Origin: Chryseobacterium indologenes
GTDB lineage: Bacteria > Bacteroidota > Bacteroidia > Flavobacteriales > Weeksellaceae
DNA: 64,000 nucleotides
Assembly (NCBI GenBank): GCA_002439165.1
Contig: DJTE01000001.1
Span: forward strand, 12,437-76,436
Direction of reading: 5' to 3'
Under the pieces are notes generated by a model. That model did no database searches, was not told the DNA's origin, and worked only from the letters and a program-made list of their open reading frames with translations. Positions 36,399 through 44,800 of the stretch are shown in pieces; position 1 is the first letter of the stretch, and every line of letters begins with the position of its first letter. Position numbers and translations under genes: made by a program.

Positions 36399-38057
36399 AT
36401 GAAAAAATTAAACTCTTTATTTCTCCTTTTGGCTGCTTATGCTCTCCATGCGCAGGTGATCTCCGGAAGTATCATCTCTAAAAATGAGAATCAGCCGGTT
36501 CCTTATGTAAAGATCGGGGTGGAAAAGGAAAGTATAGGAACCGTTTCTGATCGGAAAGGCAACTTTTCCATTGATCTTTCCGGGATGGATCCGCTGCACA
36601 AAATACGAATAGAGGTTCCGGGTTACGAAACCTATGTAGAAACCGTACAGGATTTTAAAAAATATAACCCCCAAAAAATTCTGCTGAACGAAAAGGTTAA
36701 AACGATTAAAGAAGTTACCATTAAACCCAAAAAGCTGGTCGATAAAAACTGGGGCGTAAACACCAAGACCAAAAGTGTTTTATACTTTGTGAATCCGGCA
36801 GGAAACAAGGGTGATTTTCTCGGAGAAACAGCTTTGGAATTTAACGCAAAGAAAAGATCAAAAATAAAAAACATCAATCTGAATATTGCCCGGTACGTTT
36901 CCACAGAGCCAGTGGTGATGCGATACAGTATTTACAGCGAAAAAAACGGTTTTCCGGATAAAAATATCCTGGATGAGGAGATTACGGTGCTGCTTACTGA
37001 AGATATGATAAAAGACGGAACCTTTACACTGGATGTAAATGAGCATAATATCTGGGTGCAGGGAAAGTTTTTTGTGGGAATTCAGTTTTTAAAAGAATTT
37101 AACGGGAGTATTAAAATAAGTGCAGCCCTGTTCAGAACAGGGTTTATGAGGTCGTTTTATGGCGACTGGAAAAAAATGACGCTTGCTGCTCCTGCCATTA
37201 ATATTGATGTGAAAATGGATAAAAGTGGAAAAGATACACAAGATGATGACGACGGCTATACAGATGATGGTATTGAACAAGGATGGCTTGCCGATAATTC
37301 AAAAAATATACAGGAAGCAGATCAGTCCATATACGGAAAGAATGAATCCGCTGGAAAATACCTGAAACTGAAGGATACCGATCTTTATTATGAAGTATAC
37401 GGAGAAGGTGAACCTTTGATTCTTCTTCATGGAAACTCCGGAAGTATAAAGGATTATTATCAGCAGATCCCGGTTCTGTCCAAACAGTATAAAGTAATTG
37501 CAGTAGATACAAGAGGGCAGGGGAAAAGCAAAGATATTTCCAAAAAAGATTTTACCTATAAATTGTTTGCAGATGATGTAAAAGCATTGGCAGACGATCT
37601 GAAGCTCGATAAAATTAATATCGTAGGCTGGAGCGACGGGGGAAATACAGGACTGGAGTTTGCATTGAAATATCCTGACCGTCTTAATAAACTGGTAACC
37701 ATCGGCGCCAATGCATTTCCGGGAGGTGTGGAAGGTAAACTTATTGAACGGTTCACCAGTCAGATGACACAGCTTAATCAGTTAGGTCCGGCGGAAACAC
37801 TTAATGAACGCAGGCTTTTAAAAATCATGATTACAGAACCCAACATCAGTAAAAATGATTTGAATAAAATTAAAAGTCCGGTGCTGGTTATTGCGGGAGA
37901 CAGAGATGTAATTAAAGCGGATCATACCGAATTTATGTCCAGACAAATTCCGAACGCAGAGAAAAAGATCTATAAAGATACTACCCATATGGTGCCTTAT
38001 GAAAGACCGGACGAGCTGAATGCGGATATTCTGAATTTTCTCGGAAAAAGTAGATAA
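36399..38057 (+). CDS. Secreted fusion: CarboxypepD-reg-like domain plus alpha/beta hydrolase
   Basis: This 552-residue protein has three parts. After a signal peptide ending LHAQ, residues 20-100 form a carboxypeptidase-regulatory-like domain (VISGSIISKNENQPVPYVKIGVEKE..GTVSD..GNFSI) of the kind found on TonB receptors. Residues 105-275 form a beta-rich domain including KKPKKLVDKNWG-like text, typical of proteins with FLGE and IYSEKNGFPDKNI. The rest, from about 330, is an alpha/beta hydrolase with nucleophile Ser412 (GWSDGG). A linker of six Asp precedes the hydrolase. The start is the ATG at 36399, which begins the signal peptide. The periplasm or surface is the likely site. Confidence 0.8.
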   Translation: MKKLNSLFLLLAAYALHAQVISGSIISKNENQPVPYVKIGVEKESIGTVSDRKGNFSIDLSGMDPLHKIRIEVPGYETYVETVQDFKKYNPQKILLNEKVKTIKEVTIKPKKLVDKNWGVNTKTKSVLYFVNPAGNKGDFLGETALEFNAKKRSKIKNINLNIARYVSTEPVVMRYSIYSEKNGFPDKNILDEEITVLLTEDMIKDGTFTLDVNEHNIWVQGKFFVGIQFLKEFNGSIKISAALFRTGFMRSFYGDWKKMTLAAPAINIDVKMDKSGKDTQDDDDGYTDDGIEQGWLADNSKNIQEADQSIYGKNESAGKYLKLKDTDLYYEVYGEGEPLILLHGNSGSIKDYYQQIPVLSKQYKVIAVDTRGQGKSKDISKKDFTYKLFADDVKALADDLKLDKINIVGWSDGGNTGLEFALKYPDRLNKLVTIGANAFPGGVEGKLIERFTSQMTQLNQLGPAETLNERRLLKIMITEPNISKNDLNKIKSPVLVIAGDRDVIKADHTEFMSRQIPNAEKKIYKDTTHMVPYERPDELNADILNFLGKSR

Positions 38058-38092
38058 AGACTTGAAGTCTTTGAGCGGTCTTTGAACCTTTA

Positions 38093-38139
38093 AAAGTCTC
38101 TTTCATTTAATAGGGTAACATATTGATGAAAGAGACTTT
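38093..38139. terminator. Bidirectional terminator
   Basis: AAAGTCTCTTTCAT/ATGAAAGAGACTTT forms a 14 bp perfect stem around a 19-base loop between the convergent ends at 38057 and 38178. Confidence 0.7.
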
Positions 38140-38177
38140 ATTGGTTATATACTTCTGTAACTTCCTGCTTCCTTTGT

Positions 38178-39041
38178 TTAATCCAGTGTGAGTCTCTTCA
38201 AAGACCATGAGCTGCCGTTGTAAATATCCAGGTCTACTTTGGAGTTGATCCCGTGAACGATCCCGTTTTCGGTAAACTGCCAGAAATCCCAGCTGCCTTC
38301 TGGAGTAGGAGACGGCACGTCATTGTAATTGGCCAGCCAGAGCGGATAATCATCAAACTCGCCTTTCAGGAAATCTTTGTAATAATGATAATAGGTGTAG
38401 ATAATAGGTTTTTCACCATATGTTTCTTCTATAATCCTGCACCATACTTTCAGGTCCTCAACCAGCTTTTTATTGGTTTTGCGTTTGGGAATTTTTTCTA
38501 TATCCAGAATAGGCGGCAGATCCCCGCTTTCCAGCTTTACATTATCCAGAAAATTATTGGCCTGGATTACGGGATCTTCATCAGCCCTGTAAAAGTGATA
38601 GGCACCCCGGATCAGATGATGTTTTTTGGCCTGTTCCCAGAAATCTCCGAAATGTTTATCAGCATTACGGTTTCCCATAGTAGCACGCATCACTACAAAC
38701 TCCAGAGGAATTGTTTTGTTTCCGATACTCAGGCTGTCCCATCTGATATCTTCCCTGTTCTGATAATGGGAAATATCAAAACCGTACGTTTTATCCAGAT
38801 TGGCAGTCAGGATTTTCTGGATTCTTAACGTTTCCCTTTCGCTGTTGTGAAGTTTCTTATGACTGAATTTATTAAAGTACAGAGCATAATAATAACTGAC
38901 AGATTGTTTCAGGTAAAATCCGGTTCCTATTAAAGCAATGACCAGAATACCCAAAATAACTTTTCTGCGGAAAAAATAGCTCTTCCGCCTGTGTTCGTGT
39001 ACCTTTTTGGCAGTTTTTTTGGTATACTTCTTTGGTGTCAT
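38178..39041 (-). CDS. Glycoside hydrolase family 25 (lysozyme), membrane-anchored
   Basis: This 287-residue protein begins with a basic segment (KKYTKKTAKKVHEHRRK) and one membrane helix (about 27-43), so it is type II anchored. The GH25 domain has the catalytic YGFDISHYQ (Asp89) and the LDIE motif, plus FVVMRATMG, GAYHFYR and WDFWQFT. GH25 enzymes cleave the N-acetylmuramic acid to N-acetylglucosamine bond of peptidoglycan. In this position facing the periplasm it may remodel the host cell's own wall. Start ATG at 39041 is preferred to 39053. Confidence 0.9.
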   Translation of the reverse strand: MTPKKYTKKTAKKVHEHRRKSYFFRRKVILGILVIALIGTGFYLKQSVSYYYALYFNKFSHKKLHNSERETLRIQKILTANLDKTYGFDISHYQNREDIRWDSLSIGNKTIPLEFVVMRATMGNRNADKHFGDFWEQAKKHHLIRGAYHFYRADEDPVIQANNFLDNVKLESGDLPPILDIEKIPKRKTNKKLVEDLKVWCRIIEETYGEKPIIYTYYHYYKDFLKGEFDDYPLWLANYNDVPSPTPEGSWDFWQFTENGIVHGINSKVDLDIYNGSSWSLKRLTLD

Positions 39042-39106
39042 AAAGTTTTGCAAAACTAACTTTTTTCACCTCTAAATGCTAAATAAAATCAGTAAATTTG
39101 TGTATT

Positions 39107-40369
39107 ATGGAAACACGCGAAAAAATCATCATTATAGGAGGAGGATTTGCGGGGCTGCAGCTTGCAAAAACGTTGAATAACAAAAATAAAAAAGTAATGG
39201 TTCTGGACCGGGTGAATCATCATATGTTTCAGCCGCTTTTTTATCAGGTTGCTTCCGGGAGGATAGAGCCTTCCAATATTTCTTTTCCGTTCAGGAAGAT
39301 TTTTCAGCGTTCCAGAAATACACAGTTCAGAATGACAGAGGTAAAAGAGATTGACCCTGTACACCATAAAGTGATCACCGATGAAGCAGAATTTACCTAC
39401 GATAAGCTGATCATTGCAACAGGCTGTAAAACCAATTTTTTTGGAAACAAAGAACTGGAGGGAAAGGCTTTCGGAATGAAAAATACCCAGGAAGCCATCG
39501 GGATCAGGAATCATGTTCTGATGACCTTCGAAAAGCTGATCCTGGAGAAAAGCCGAAGTGATGACGGAAACTGGAATATTGTGATTGTCGGAAGCGGCCC
39601 AACCGGTGTAGAGCTGGCAGGAGCGTTTGCCGAAATGAAAAAAGAGATCCTTCCGAGAGATTATCCTTACATGAATTTTGACCAGCTGAAAATTATCCTG
39701 GTAAGTTCTACCGAAAAACCCCTTGCCGTGATGAGCGCCGAAGCCCAGGAAAAATCTGAGAAGTATCTTAAAGATCTCGGAGTAACTTTCATGAGCGGTG
39801 AAGTCGTAACGGATTATGACAGTGATAAAGTGCATTTAAAAAGCGGGAAATCAATTCCTTCCAATAATGTGATCTGGGCAGCAGGCGTTACAGGAAATGT
39901 AGTGGCCGGTTTTCCGGAAGATAAGCTTGTACGCAACAGGTATATTGTAGACCGCCACAATAAGATAAAAGGATATGATGATATTTATGCCATCGGAGAC
40001 ATTGCTTACATGGAAACCCCAAAATATCCGCAGGGACATCCGCAGGTTGCCAATGTGGCCATTAACCAGGCAAGAAATTTAGGTAAGAATATTTTAAAGA
40101 AAAATCAGGCTGACTGGAAAGAATATGAGTATGACGACAAAGGTTCCCTGGCTACGATAGGAAAACACAGAGCTGTTGTAGATCTTCCTTTTATAAAATT
40201 TCAGGGTTTTCTGGCGTGGTATTTCTGGATGTTTCTCCATTTAATGCTAATTTTGAGCGTCAGAAACAAGCTGGCCATATTCTTCAACTGGATGTGGAGC
40301 TATTTCAACAAAGATTCTTCTCTAAGATTAATTATTATACCTACTAAGAAAAACGGAACATTACAATGA
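39107..40369 (+). CDS. NADH dehydrogenase type II (FAD-dependent)
   Basis: This 420-residue flavoenzyme transfers electrons from NADH to quinone without proton pumping. The FAD-binding motif IIGGGFAGLQLAK is at the N-terminus; the NADH motif IVGSGPTGVELAGAFAEM lies near residue 165; AIGDIAY marks the late FAD contact. A C-terminal stretch (FLAWYFWMFLHLMLILSV) provides a membrane-anchoring amphipathic region. The ATG at 39107 is 7 bp after a TAAATTTG element, which implies a very short leader. It overlaps trmD by 4 bp. Confidence 0.92.
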   Translation: METREKIIIIGGGFAGLQLAKTLNNKNKKVMVLDRVNHHMFQPLFYQVASGRIEPSNISFPFRKIFQRSRNTQFRMTEVKEIDPVHHKVITDEAEFTYDKLIIATGCKTNFFGNKELEGKAFGMKNTQEAIGIRNHVLMTFEKLILEKSRSDDGNWNIVIVGSGPTGVELAGAFAEMKKEILPRDYPYMNFDQLKIILVSSTEKPLAVMSAEAQEKSEKYLKDLGVTFMSGEVVTDYDSDKVHLKSGKSIPSNNVIWAAGVTGNVVAGFPEDKLVRNRYIVDRHNKIKGYDDIYAIGDIAYMETPKYPQGHPQVANVAINQARNLGKNILKKNQADWKEYEYDDKGSLATIGKHRAVVDLPFIKFQGFLAWYFWMFLHLMLILSVRNKLAIFFNWMWSYFNKDSSLRLIIIPTKKNGTLQ

Positions 40370-41037
40370 GAATTGATATAATAAGCGTACTTCCTGAACT
40401 GATGGAAAGTCCGTTTAAGACTTCTATTTTAAGAAGAGCAATGGATAAAGGCCTGGCAGAAGTACACTTTCACCACCTCAGAGACTGGGCTGTCAATAAA
40501 CACAGACAGATCGATGATGAGCCTTACGGCGGAGGAGCGGGAATGGTAATGATGGTAGAGCCATTGGATAAATGCATTTCCGAGCTTAAGTCCCAAAGAA
40601 CCTATGATGAGGTGATCTACCTTACCCCGGACGGAGTAACCCTGAACCAGAAGATTGCCAATACCCTTTCCATAAAAAATAACCTGATCTTTCTCTGTGG
40701 CCATTATAAAGGCATCGACCAGAGAGTGAGGGATCTTCATATTACCAAAGAAATTTCAATCGGAGATTATGTACTTACCGGAGGAGAGCTGGCAGCATGT
40801 GTACTGGCTGATTCAGTGATCAGACTTCTTCCCGGAGTTTTAAATGATGAACAGAGTGCCCTGACAGATAGTTTTCAGGATGATCTTCTTTCACCTCCCA
40901 TTTATACAAGACCCGAAGTGTATAAAGGACTTGAGGTGCCTAAAGTTCTTTTAAGCGGAAATTTTTCAAAGATCGAAGAATGGCGTCATGATGAAGCGGT
41001 AAGAATTACTCAGCAAAAGAGACCTGATTTACTTTAA
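40366..41037 (+). CDS. trmD: tRNA (guanine37-N1)-methyltransferase
   Basis: This 223-residue SPOUT methyltransferase methylates G37 of tRNAs with G36, which prevents frameshifting. It has IISVLPELMESPF at the start, the DEPYGGGAGMVMMVEPL motif, and the trefoil knot ISIGDYVLTGGELAACVLADSVIRLLPGVL. The length is normal. It is coupled to the NADH dehydrogenase by a 4 bp ATGA overlap, which differs from the usual rimM-trmD-rplS context. Confidence 0.96.
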   Translation: MRIDIISVLPELMESPFKTSILRRAMDKGLAEVHFHHLRDWAVNKHRQIDDEPYGGGAGMVMMVEPLDKCISELKSQRTYDEVIYLTPDGVTLNQKIANTLSIKNNLIFLCGHYKGIDQRVRDLHITKEISIGDYVLTGGELAACVLADSVIRLLPGVLNDEQSALTDSFQDDLLSPPIYTRPEVYKGLEVPKVLLSGNFSKIEEWRHDEAVRITQQKRPDLL

Positions 41038-41405
41038 AAAAGATCGTTAAATTCAGCAATTCAGTTCTTTTTTTTCACATTTTCAAAATCTTATATATGG
41101 AATGGAATAATAATTGATGTATTCTAAGAATTGTAGAATATTATTAATAAAAATATTAATTATTCGTTATTTTATTCTCGTTATTTTGAGGTGTGAATAT
41201 TATTTTATTTTTGGTGTATTTGTCTGAAATAAAATAGTATTAATAGTTTACTTTTATTAATGTTTTTTTAATTTATTTTTTCAATTAAAATATGCTGTTT
41301 TATGCATTATATTAATATGAAAAATATTATAAATAAATTAATGGAATTTGAAAAAAAATAATAAATTTACATCTGAAAAGGATGTGACAATTTTAAAGAC
41401 AGCAA
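41038..41405. other. Very AT-rich intergenic region
   Basis: These 368 bp contain long A/T runs and no ORF, repeat or hairpin that I can support. They probably include the promoter of the endonuclease-like gene. Confidence 0.5.
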
Positions 41406-41408
41406 TTG

Positions 41409-42344
41409 ATGCAGATGGAGGTGTTTTCTTTTTATAATGTCGAAAATTTGTTTTTGCCTGATCCCAAACCCGTTCATAAACTGGATCCTACCAGATCAGG
41501 ATTAAGAAATTGGGATGAGAAAAGATACAGGAATAAGCTTTTTAAAATTTCACATGTCTTTCAACTGATGAAGGAGAAGAATGGTGTCCTGCCATTTATT
41601 ATCGGTTTATCTGAAGTTTCCGGAAGGAAAGTTTTGGAAGACCTGGTGGAAATGGAACCTTTTAATTCTGAATATGGAATTGTACATTATAATTCTATGG
41701 ATGAAAGAAAGGTAGACGTAGCCATGCTGTATGACAAAAAAAAAGTAGAAGTAATAGATTCAGAAACCATTACCTTCTTCTTTGAAATATTAAACAAAAA
41801 CACACAGAATTACGACACAACCCGAGACGTACTTTTTTCAAAAGTAAAGTATAAAGGAACTGTTATTAATGTTTTTATCTCTCATCTTCCCTCTAAGCGA
41901 GAAAAAGACATCAATAAACCCAAAAGAGCCTTTATTCTGAACGAGGTCCGGCAACGGATCATGGAACTGGTACACAAAGAAAAAGAGCATGTAGTGTTGT
42001 GCGGTGATTTTAACGAAAACCCGGATGATGAAAATCTAGTGAAAATTCTCTATGACAACGATCATGAACAGGTATTGATAAACCCTTTTCAGGAGTTGTT
42101 CTCTACAAGAAATTATTCTACTTTTCATTACAAATCCGGACTGTTGTACGATCAGATCATAATATCGAAATCTCTTTTTGATAATGATGTTCTGGCTTTT
42201 CAGGATGCTCAGGTATTCAATTCTGAAAAAATCAGCAGCCGGACCAGAAATTTTGAAGGACGCCCCTTCCGAACCTATGCCGGTACACGGTATCTGGGTG
42301 GATACAGCGATCACTTCCCGGTTTTTGTCAGGTTCAGGAATTAA
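41409..42344 (+). CDS. Endonuclease/exonuclease/phosphatase-family protein
   Basis: This 311-residue cytoplasmic protein has the EEP fold. VFSFYNVENLF is the first strand with the metal-binding Asn and Glu nearby; LSEVSGRKVLEDL provides the Glu; SHLPSK is the His motif; CGDFNENPDD carries the catalytic Asp and Asn; YSDHFPVF has the final Asp-His. Members are Mg-dependent nucleases or phosphodiesterases. No signal peptide, so nucleic acid is a likely substrate. ATG choices are 41409 and 41415. Confidence 0.85.
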   Translation: MQMEVFSFYNVENLFLPDPKPVHKLDPTRSGLRNWDEKRYRNKLFKISHVFQLMKEKNGVLPFIIGLSEVSGRKVLEDLVEMEPFNSEYGIVHYNSMDERKVDVAMLYDKKKVEVIDSETITFFFEILNKNTQNYDTTRDVLFSKVKYKGTVINVFISHLPSKREKDINKPKRAFILNEVRQRIMELVHKEKEHVVLCGDFNENPDDENLVKILYDNDHEQVLINPFQELFSTRNYSTFHYKSGLLYDQIIISKSLFDNDVLAFQDAQVFNSEKISSRTRNFEGRPFRTYAGTRYLGGYSDHFPVFVRFRN

Positions 42345-42374
42345 ACAAAAACATAAATAATAAAAAAGTAGAAA

Positions 42375-42845
42375 ATGAAAAATTCAAGCAACACAAGTTA
42401 TCATTTAGATTCTATTGACAAAGAAATTATCTACATGCTGATGGACAATGCCAAGACATCCTTGGCACACATCTCCAAAAATGTAGGGATTTCTACAACT
42501 GCGGTCCACCAGAGAATCAAAAAACTTGAACACGCAGGCGTTATCGAAAACTCGATTTCGTTTCTGAATCCTAAGAAAATAGGATACAAGGTCATTTCAT
42601 ACATTGGAGTATTTCTTGACCAGCCCAGTCATTATTCGGAAGTGGTAAAGTCGCTTCAGGATGTCAACGAAGTGGTGGAAGCTCATTACACCACAGGGAA
42701 CTATACCATCTTCCTGAAAGTTCTCTGTAAAGATAATGACCACCTGATGCAGATCCTCAGCAAACTTCAGAAACTAAAAGGTGTGACAAGAACAGAAACT
42801 TTCATATCTTTGGAGCAAGGTATTTACAGACAATTGAAAGTATAA
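42375..42845 (+). CDS. Lrp/AsnC-family transcriptional regulator
   Basis: This 156-residue regulator has an N-terminal winged helix (LDSIDKEIIYMLMDNAKTSLAHISKNVGISTTAVHQRIKKL) and a C-terminal RAM ligand-binding domain (GYKVISYIGVF, then EAHYTTGNYTIFLKVLC). Such proteins sense amino acids and form octamers. It lies 30 bp after the EEP gene and 4 bp before deoC, so the three probably form an operon; regulation of deoxynucleoside catabolism by it is an inference. Confidence 0.92.
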   Translation: MKNSSNTSYHLDSIDKEIIYMLMDNAKTSLAHISKNVGISTTAVHQRIKKLEHAGVIENSISFLNPKKIGYKVISYIGVFLDQPSHYSEVVKSLQDVNEVVEAHYTTGNYTIFLKVLCKDNDHLMQILSKLQKLKGVTRTETFISLEQGIYRQLKV

Positions 42846-42849
42846 CGAT

Positions 42850-43593
42850 ATGAACATTGCACAATATTTGGATTCCACCTATTTGAAAACACCCGCTCAG
42901 TCCGGCAAATCAGATGAAGAAACATTACTTATAAACAGAGATCTTGCGCAAGTAGCGATTGATAACGGGATTTTTGCCGTAATGATCCGCCCGGATTATG
43001 TAGCGGAAATAAAAAAATATATTCAGGAACAAAATTCAGATGTTGTGGTGGGAACGGTAATCGGTTTCCACGAAGGAACATATTCTGTTGACGAAAAATT
43101 AGCTGAAGCTTCAAAAGCAATTGCAGACGGAGCAGATGAACTGGATTTTGTAATCAATTACAGTGCTTACCTTAAAGGTGATCTGGCACTGGTGAAAGAT
43201 GAATTTGTAAGAGGTACACAACTTTGTCTGGAACATCATAAAACTGTAAAGTGGATTATTGAAATAGCCGCTTTAACAGATGAGCAGATTGCTGACCTTA
43301 CCCGGAATATTGCTGGGTGGGCAGAAGAAAATTTCTCAGAAAGAGATCTCTCCCATATTTTTGTAAAATCCTCAACAGGATTTTATGAAACAACAGACGG
43401 AAAGCCTAACGGAGCCACATTTGAAGGGATTAAAATTATGCTCGATAATGCCGGAAAACTTCCTGTAAAAGCAGCCGGTGGGGTAAGAACCCCGGAAGAT
43501 GCTGAAAAAATGATCAGTATGGGAGTGAAAAGAATCGGAACCTCTTCTGCACTGGCGCTGATTAAAAATCAGACTTCATCAGAAGGATATTAA
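42850..43593 (+). CDS. deoC: Deoxyribose-phosphate aldolase
   Basis: This 247-residue TIM-barrel class I aldolase splits 2-deoxyribose 5-phosphate into glyceraldehyde 3-phosphate and acetaldehyde. The Schiff-base lysine lies in FVKSSTGF, the proton relay Asp in ELDFVINYSA and the second lysine in PVKAAGGVRT. The length is normal. It is the last gene of an apparent operon with the EEP protein and Lrp regulator and ends in a terminator shared with dusB. Confidence 0.95.
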   Translation: MNIAQYLDSTYLKTPAQSGKSDEETLLINRDLAQVAIDNGIFAVMIRPDYVAEIKKYIQEQNSDVVVGTVIGFHEGTYSVDEKLAEASKAIADGADELDFVINYSAYLKGDLALVKDEFVRGTQLCLEHHKTVKWIIEIAALTDEQIADLTRNIAGWAEENFSERDLSHIFVKSSTGFYETTDGKPNGATFEGIKIMLDNAGKLPVKAAGGVRTPEDAEKMISMGVKRIGTSSALALIKNQTSSEGY

Positions 43594-43608
43594 AAGAATC
43601 TTTAGAAA

Positions 43609-43642
43609 AAAATAAACCATCAGAAAGCTGATGGTTTATTTT
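43609..43642. terminator. Bidirectional terminator
   Basis: AAAATAAACCATCAG/CTGATGGTTTATTTT forms a 15 bp perfect stem with loop AAAG between the convergent deoC and dusB genes; it abuts the dusB stop codon. Confidence 0.85.
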
Positions 43643-44638
43643 TTATATCTGTGGCTGATATTCTTCGTAAAACTGCTGGGTTTCCTTAATTAAAGCATCC
43701 ATTTCTGCCAGGGTAAACACCTCAAGGAATTTTTTTCTGAATTCTTTGAAGTGGGGAACTCCGCGGAAATAATTACTGTAATGCTGTCTCATTTCTACAA
43801 GTCCCAGTCTTTCACCTTTCCATTCAGCGCTCCATTCGGCATGCTGTCGAACTGCTAAAAGCCGGTCTGAAATAGTTGGCTCAGCAAGATGTTCACCTGT
43901 TTTAAAGAAATGTTTGATCTCGTTGAATATCCACGGATATCCGATAGCAGCCCTTCCGATCATAATTCCGTCGCAGGCATACTTCTGCTTATATTCCAGG
44001 GCTTTTTCAGGAGAATCAATATCACCGTTACCGAAGATCGGAATTTCAATATTGGGATTCTGCTTTATTCTGGAAATATGTTCCCAGTCTGCTTCACCTT
44101 TGTACATCTGTGCACGCGTTCTGGCATGTATGGTCAAAGCTTTGATACCGGTTTCCTGCAGACGTTCTGCTACCTCATCAATATTGATGCTGGTGCTGTC
44201 CCATCCCAGACGGGTTTTTACGGTTACGGGAAGATGGGTGGAACTTACTACGGCTTTGGTGAGGCGTACCATAAGGTCAATATCCTTCAAAACCCCTGCT
44301 CCTGCTCCTTTACATACTACTTTTTTTACGGGGCATCCGAAGTTGATGTCTACCAGATCCGGATTTACCGTTTCCACTATCCTTGCAGACATGGCCATAG
44401 CTTCCTCATCTCCACCGAAAATCTGGATTCCGACAGGTCTCTCATAATCAAAAATATCCAGCTTTTTTCTGCTCTTGATGGCATCACGTATTAATCCTTC
44501 TGAAGAAATAAACTCCGAATACATCAAGTCTGCACCATGCATTTTGCATAATCTTCTAAACGGCGGATCGCTTACATCCTCCATCGGTGCAAGTAAAAGC
44601 GGAAATTCCGGCAGTTCTATATTGCCAATTTTTATCAT
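43643..44638 (-). CDS. dusB: tRNA-dihydrouridine synthase (DusB type)
   Basis: This 331-residue FMN-dependent enzyme reduces uridine to dihydrouridine in tRNA D-loops. It has LLAPMEDVSDPPFR at residues 16-29, the DINFGCPVKKV motif with Cys102, KTRLGWD, and the phosphate-binding GNGDIDSPE segment. GIMIGRAAIGYPW is typical of DusB. Length is as expected. It is a single gene in this genome region. Confidence 0.93.
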   Translation of the reverse strand: MIKIGNIELPEFPLLLAPMEDVSDPPFRRLCKMHGADLMYSEFISSEGLIRDAIKSRKKLDIFDYERPVGIQIFGGDEEAMAMSARIVETVNPDLVDINFGCPVKKVVCKGAGAGVLKDIDLMVRLTKAVVSSTHLPVTVKTRLGWDSTSINIDEVAERLQETGIKALTIHARTRAQMYKGEADWEHISRIKQNPNIEIPIFGNGDIDSPEKALEYKQKYACDGIMIGRAAIGYPWIFNEIKHFFKTGEHLAEPTISDRLLAVRQHAEWSAEWKGERLGLVEMRQHYSNYFRGVPHFKEFRKKFLEVFTLAEMDALIKETQQFYEEYQPQI

Positions 44639-44703
44639 GGTGCAAATTTACAAAATTCTGAACATCTGGAAATATGATAATATCTATCAGTATAAATGAT
44701 GAG

Positions 44704-44765
44704 TCTGAATGGCTGGAACCATAAATGTCTGAGTTCTGAATGGCTGGAACCATAAATGTCTGAGT
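44704..44765. repeat. 31 bp perfect tandem duplication
   Basis: The 31 bp sequence beginning TCTGAATGGCTGG and ending TGTCTGAGT occurs twice without gap (44704-44734 and 44735-44765), between dusB and the large outer-membrane protein gene. It is non-coding. Confidence 0.9.
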
Positions 44766-44800
44766 ACCGTAAGAAGTAATTCCTGACGATATGAACCGTC

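Noticed and set aside
38253..38828. 191-codon plus-strand ORF
   Set aside because: It is antisense to the GH25 gene, which has complete catalytic motifs.
39089..39835. 248-codon minus-strand ORF
   Set aside because: It lies entirely opposite the NADH dehydrogenase gene, has low-complexity aromatic composition and no family features, so it is an antisense shadow.
43889..44494. 201-codon plus-strand ORF
   Set aside because: It is antisense to dusB and has no recognisable domain.
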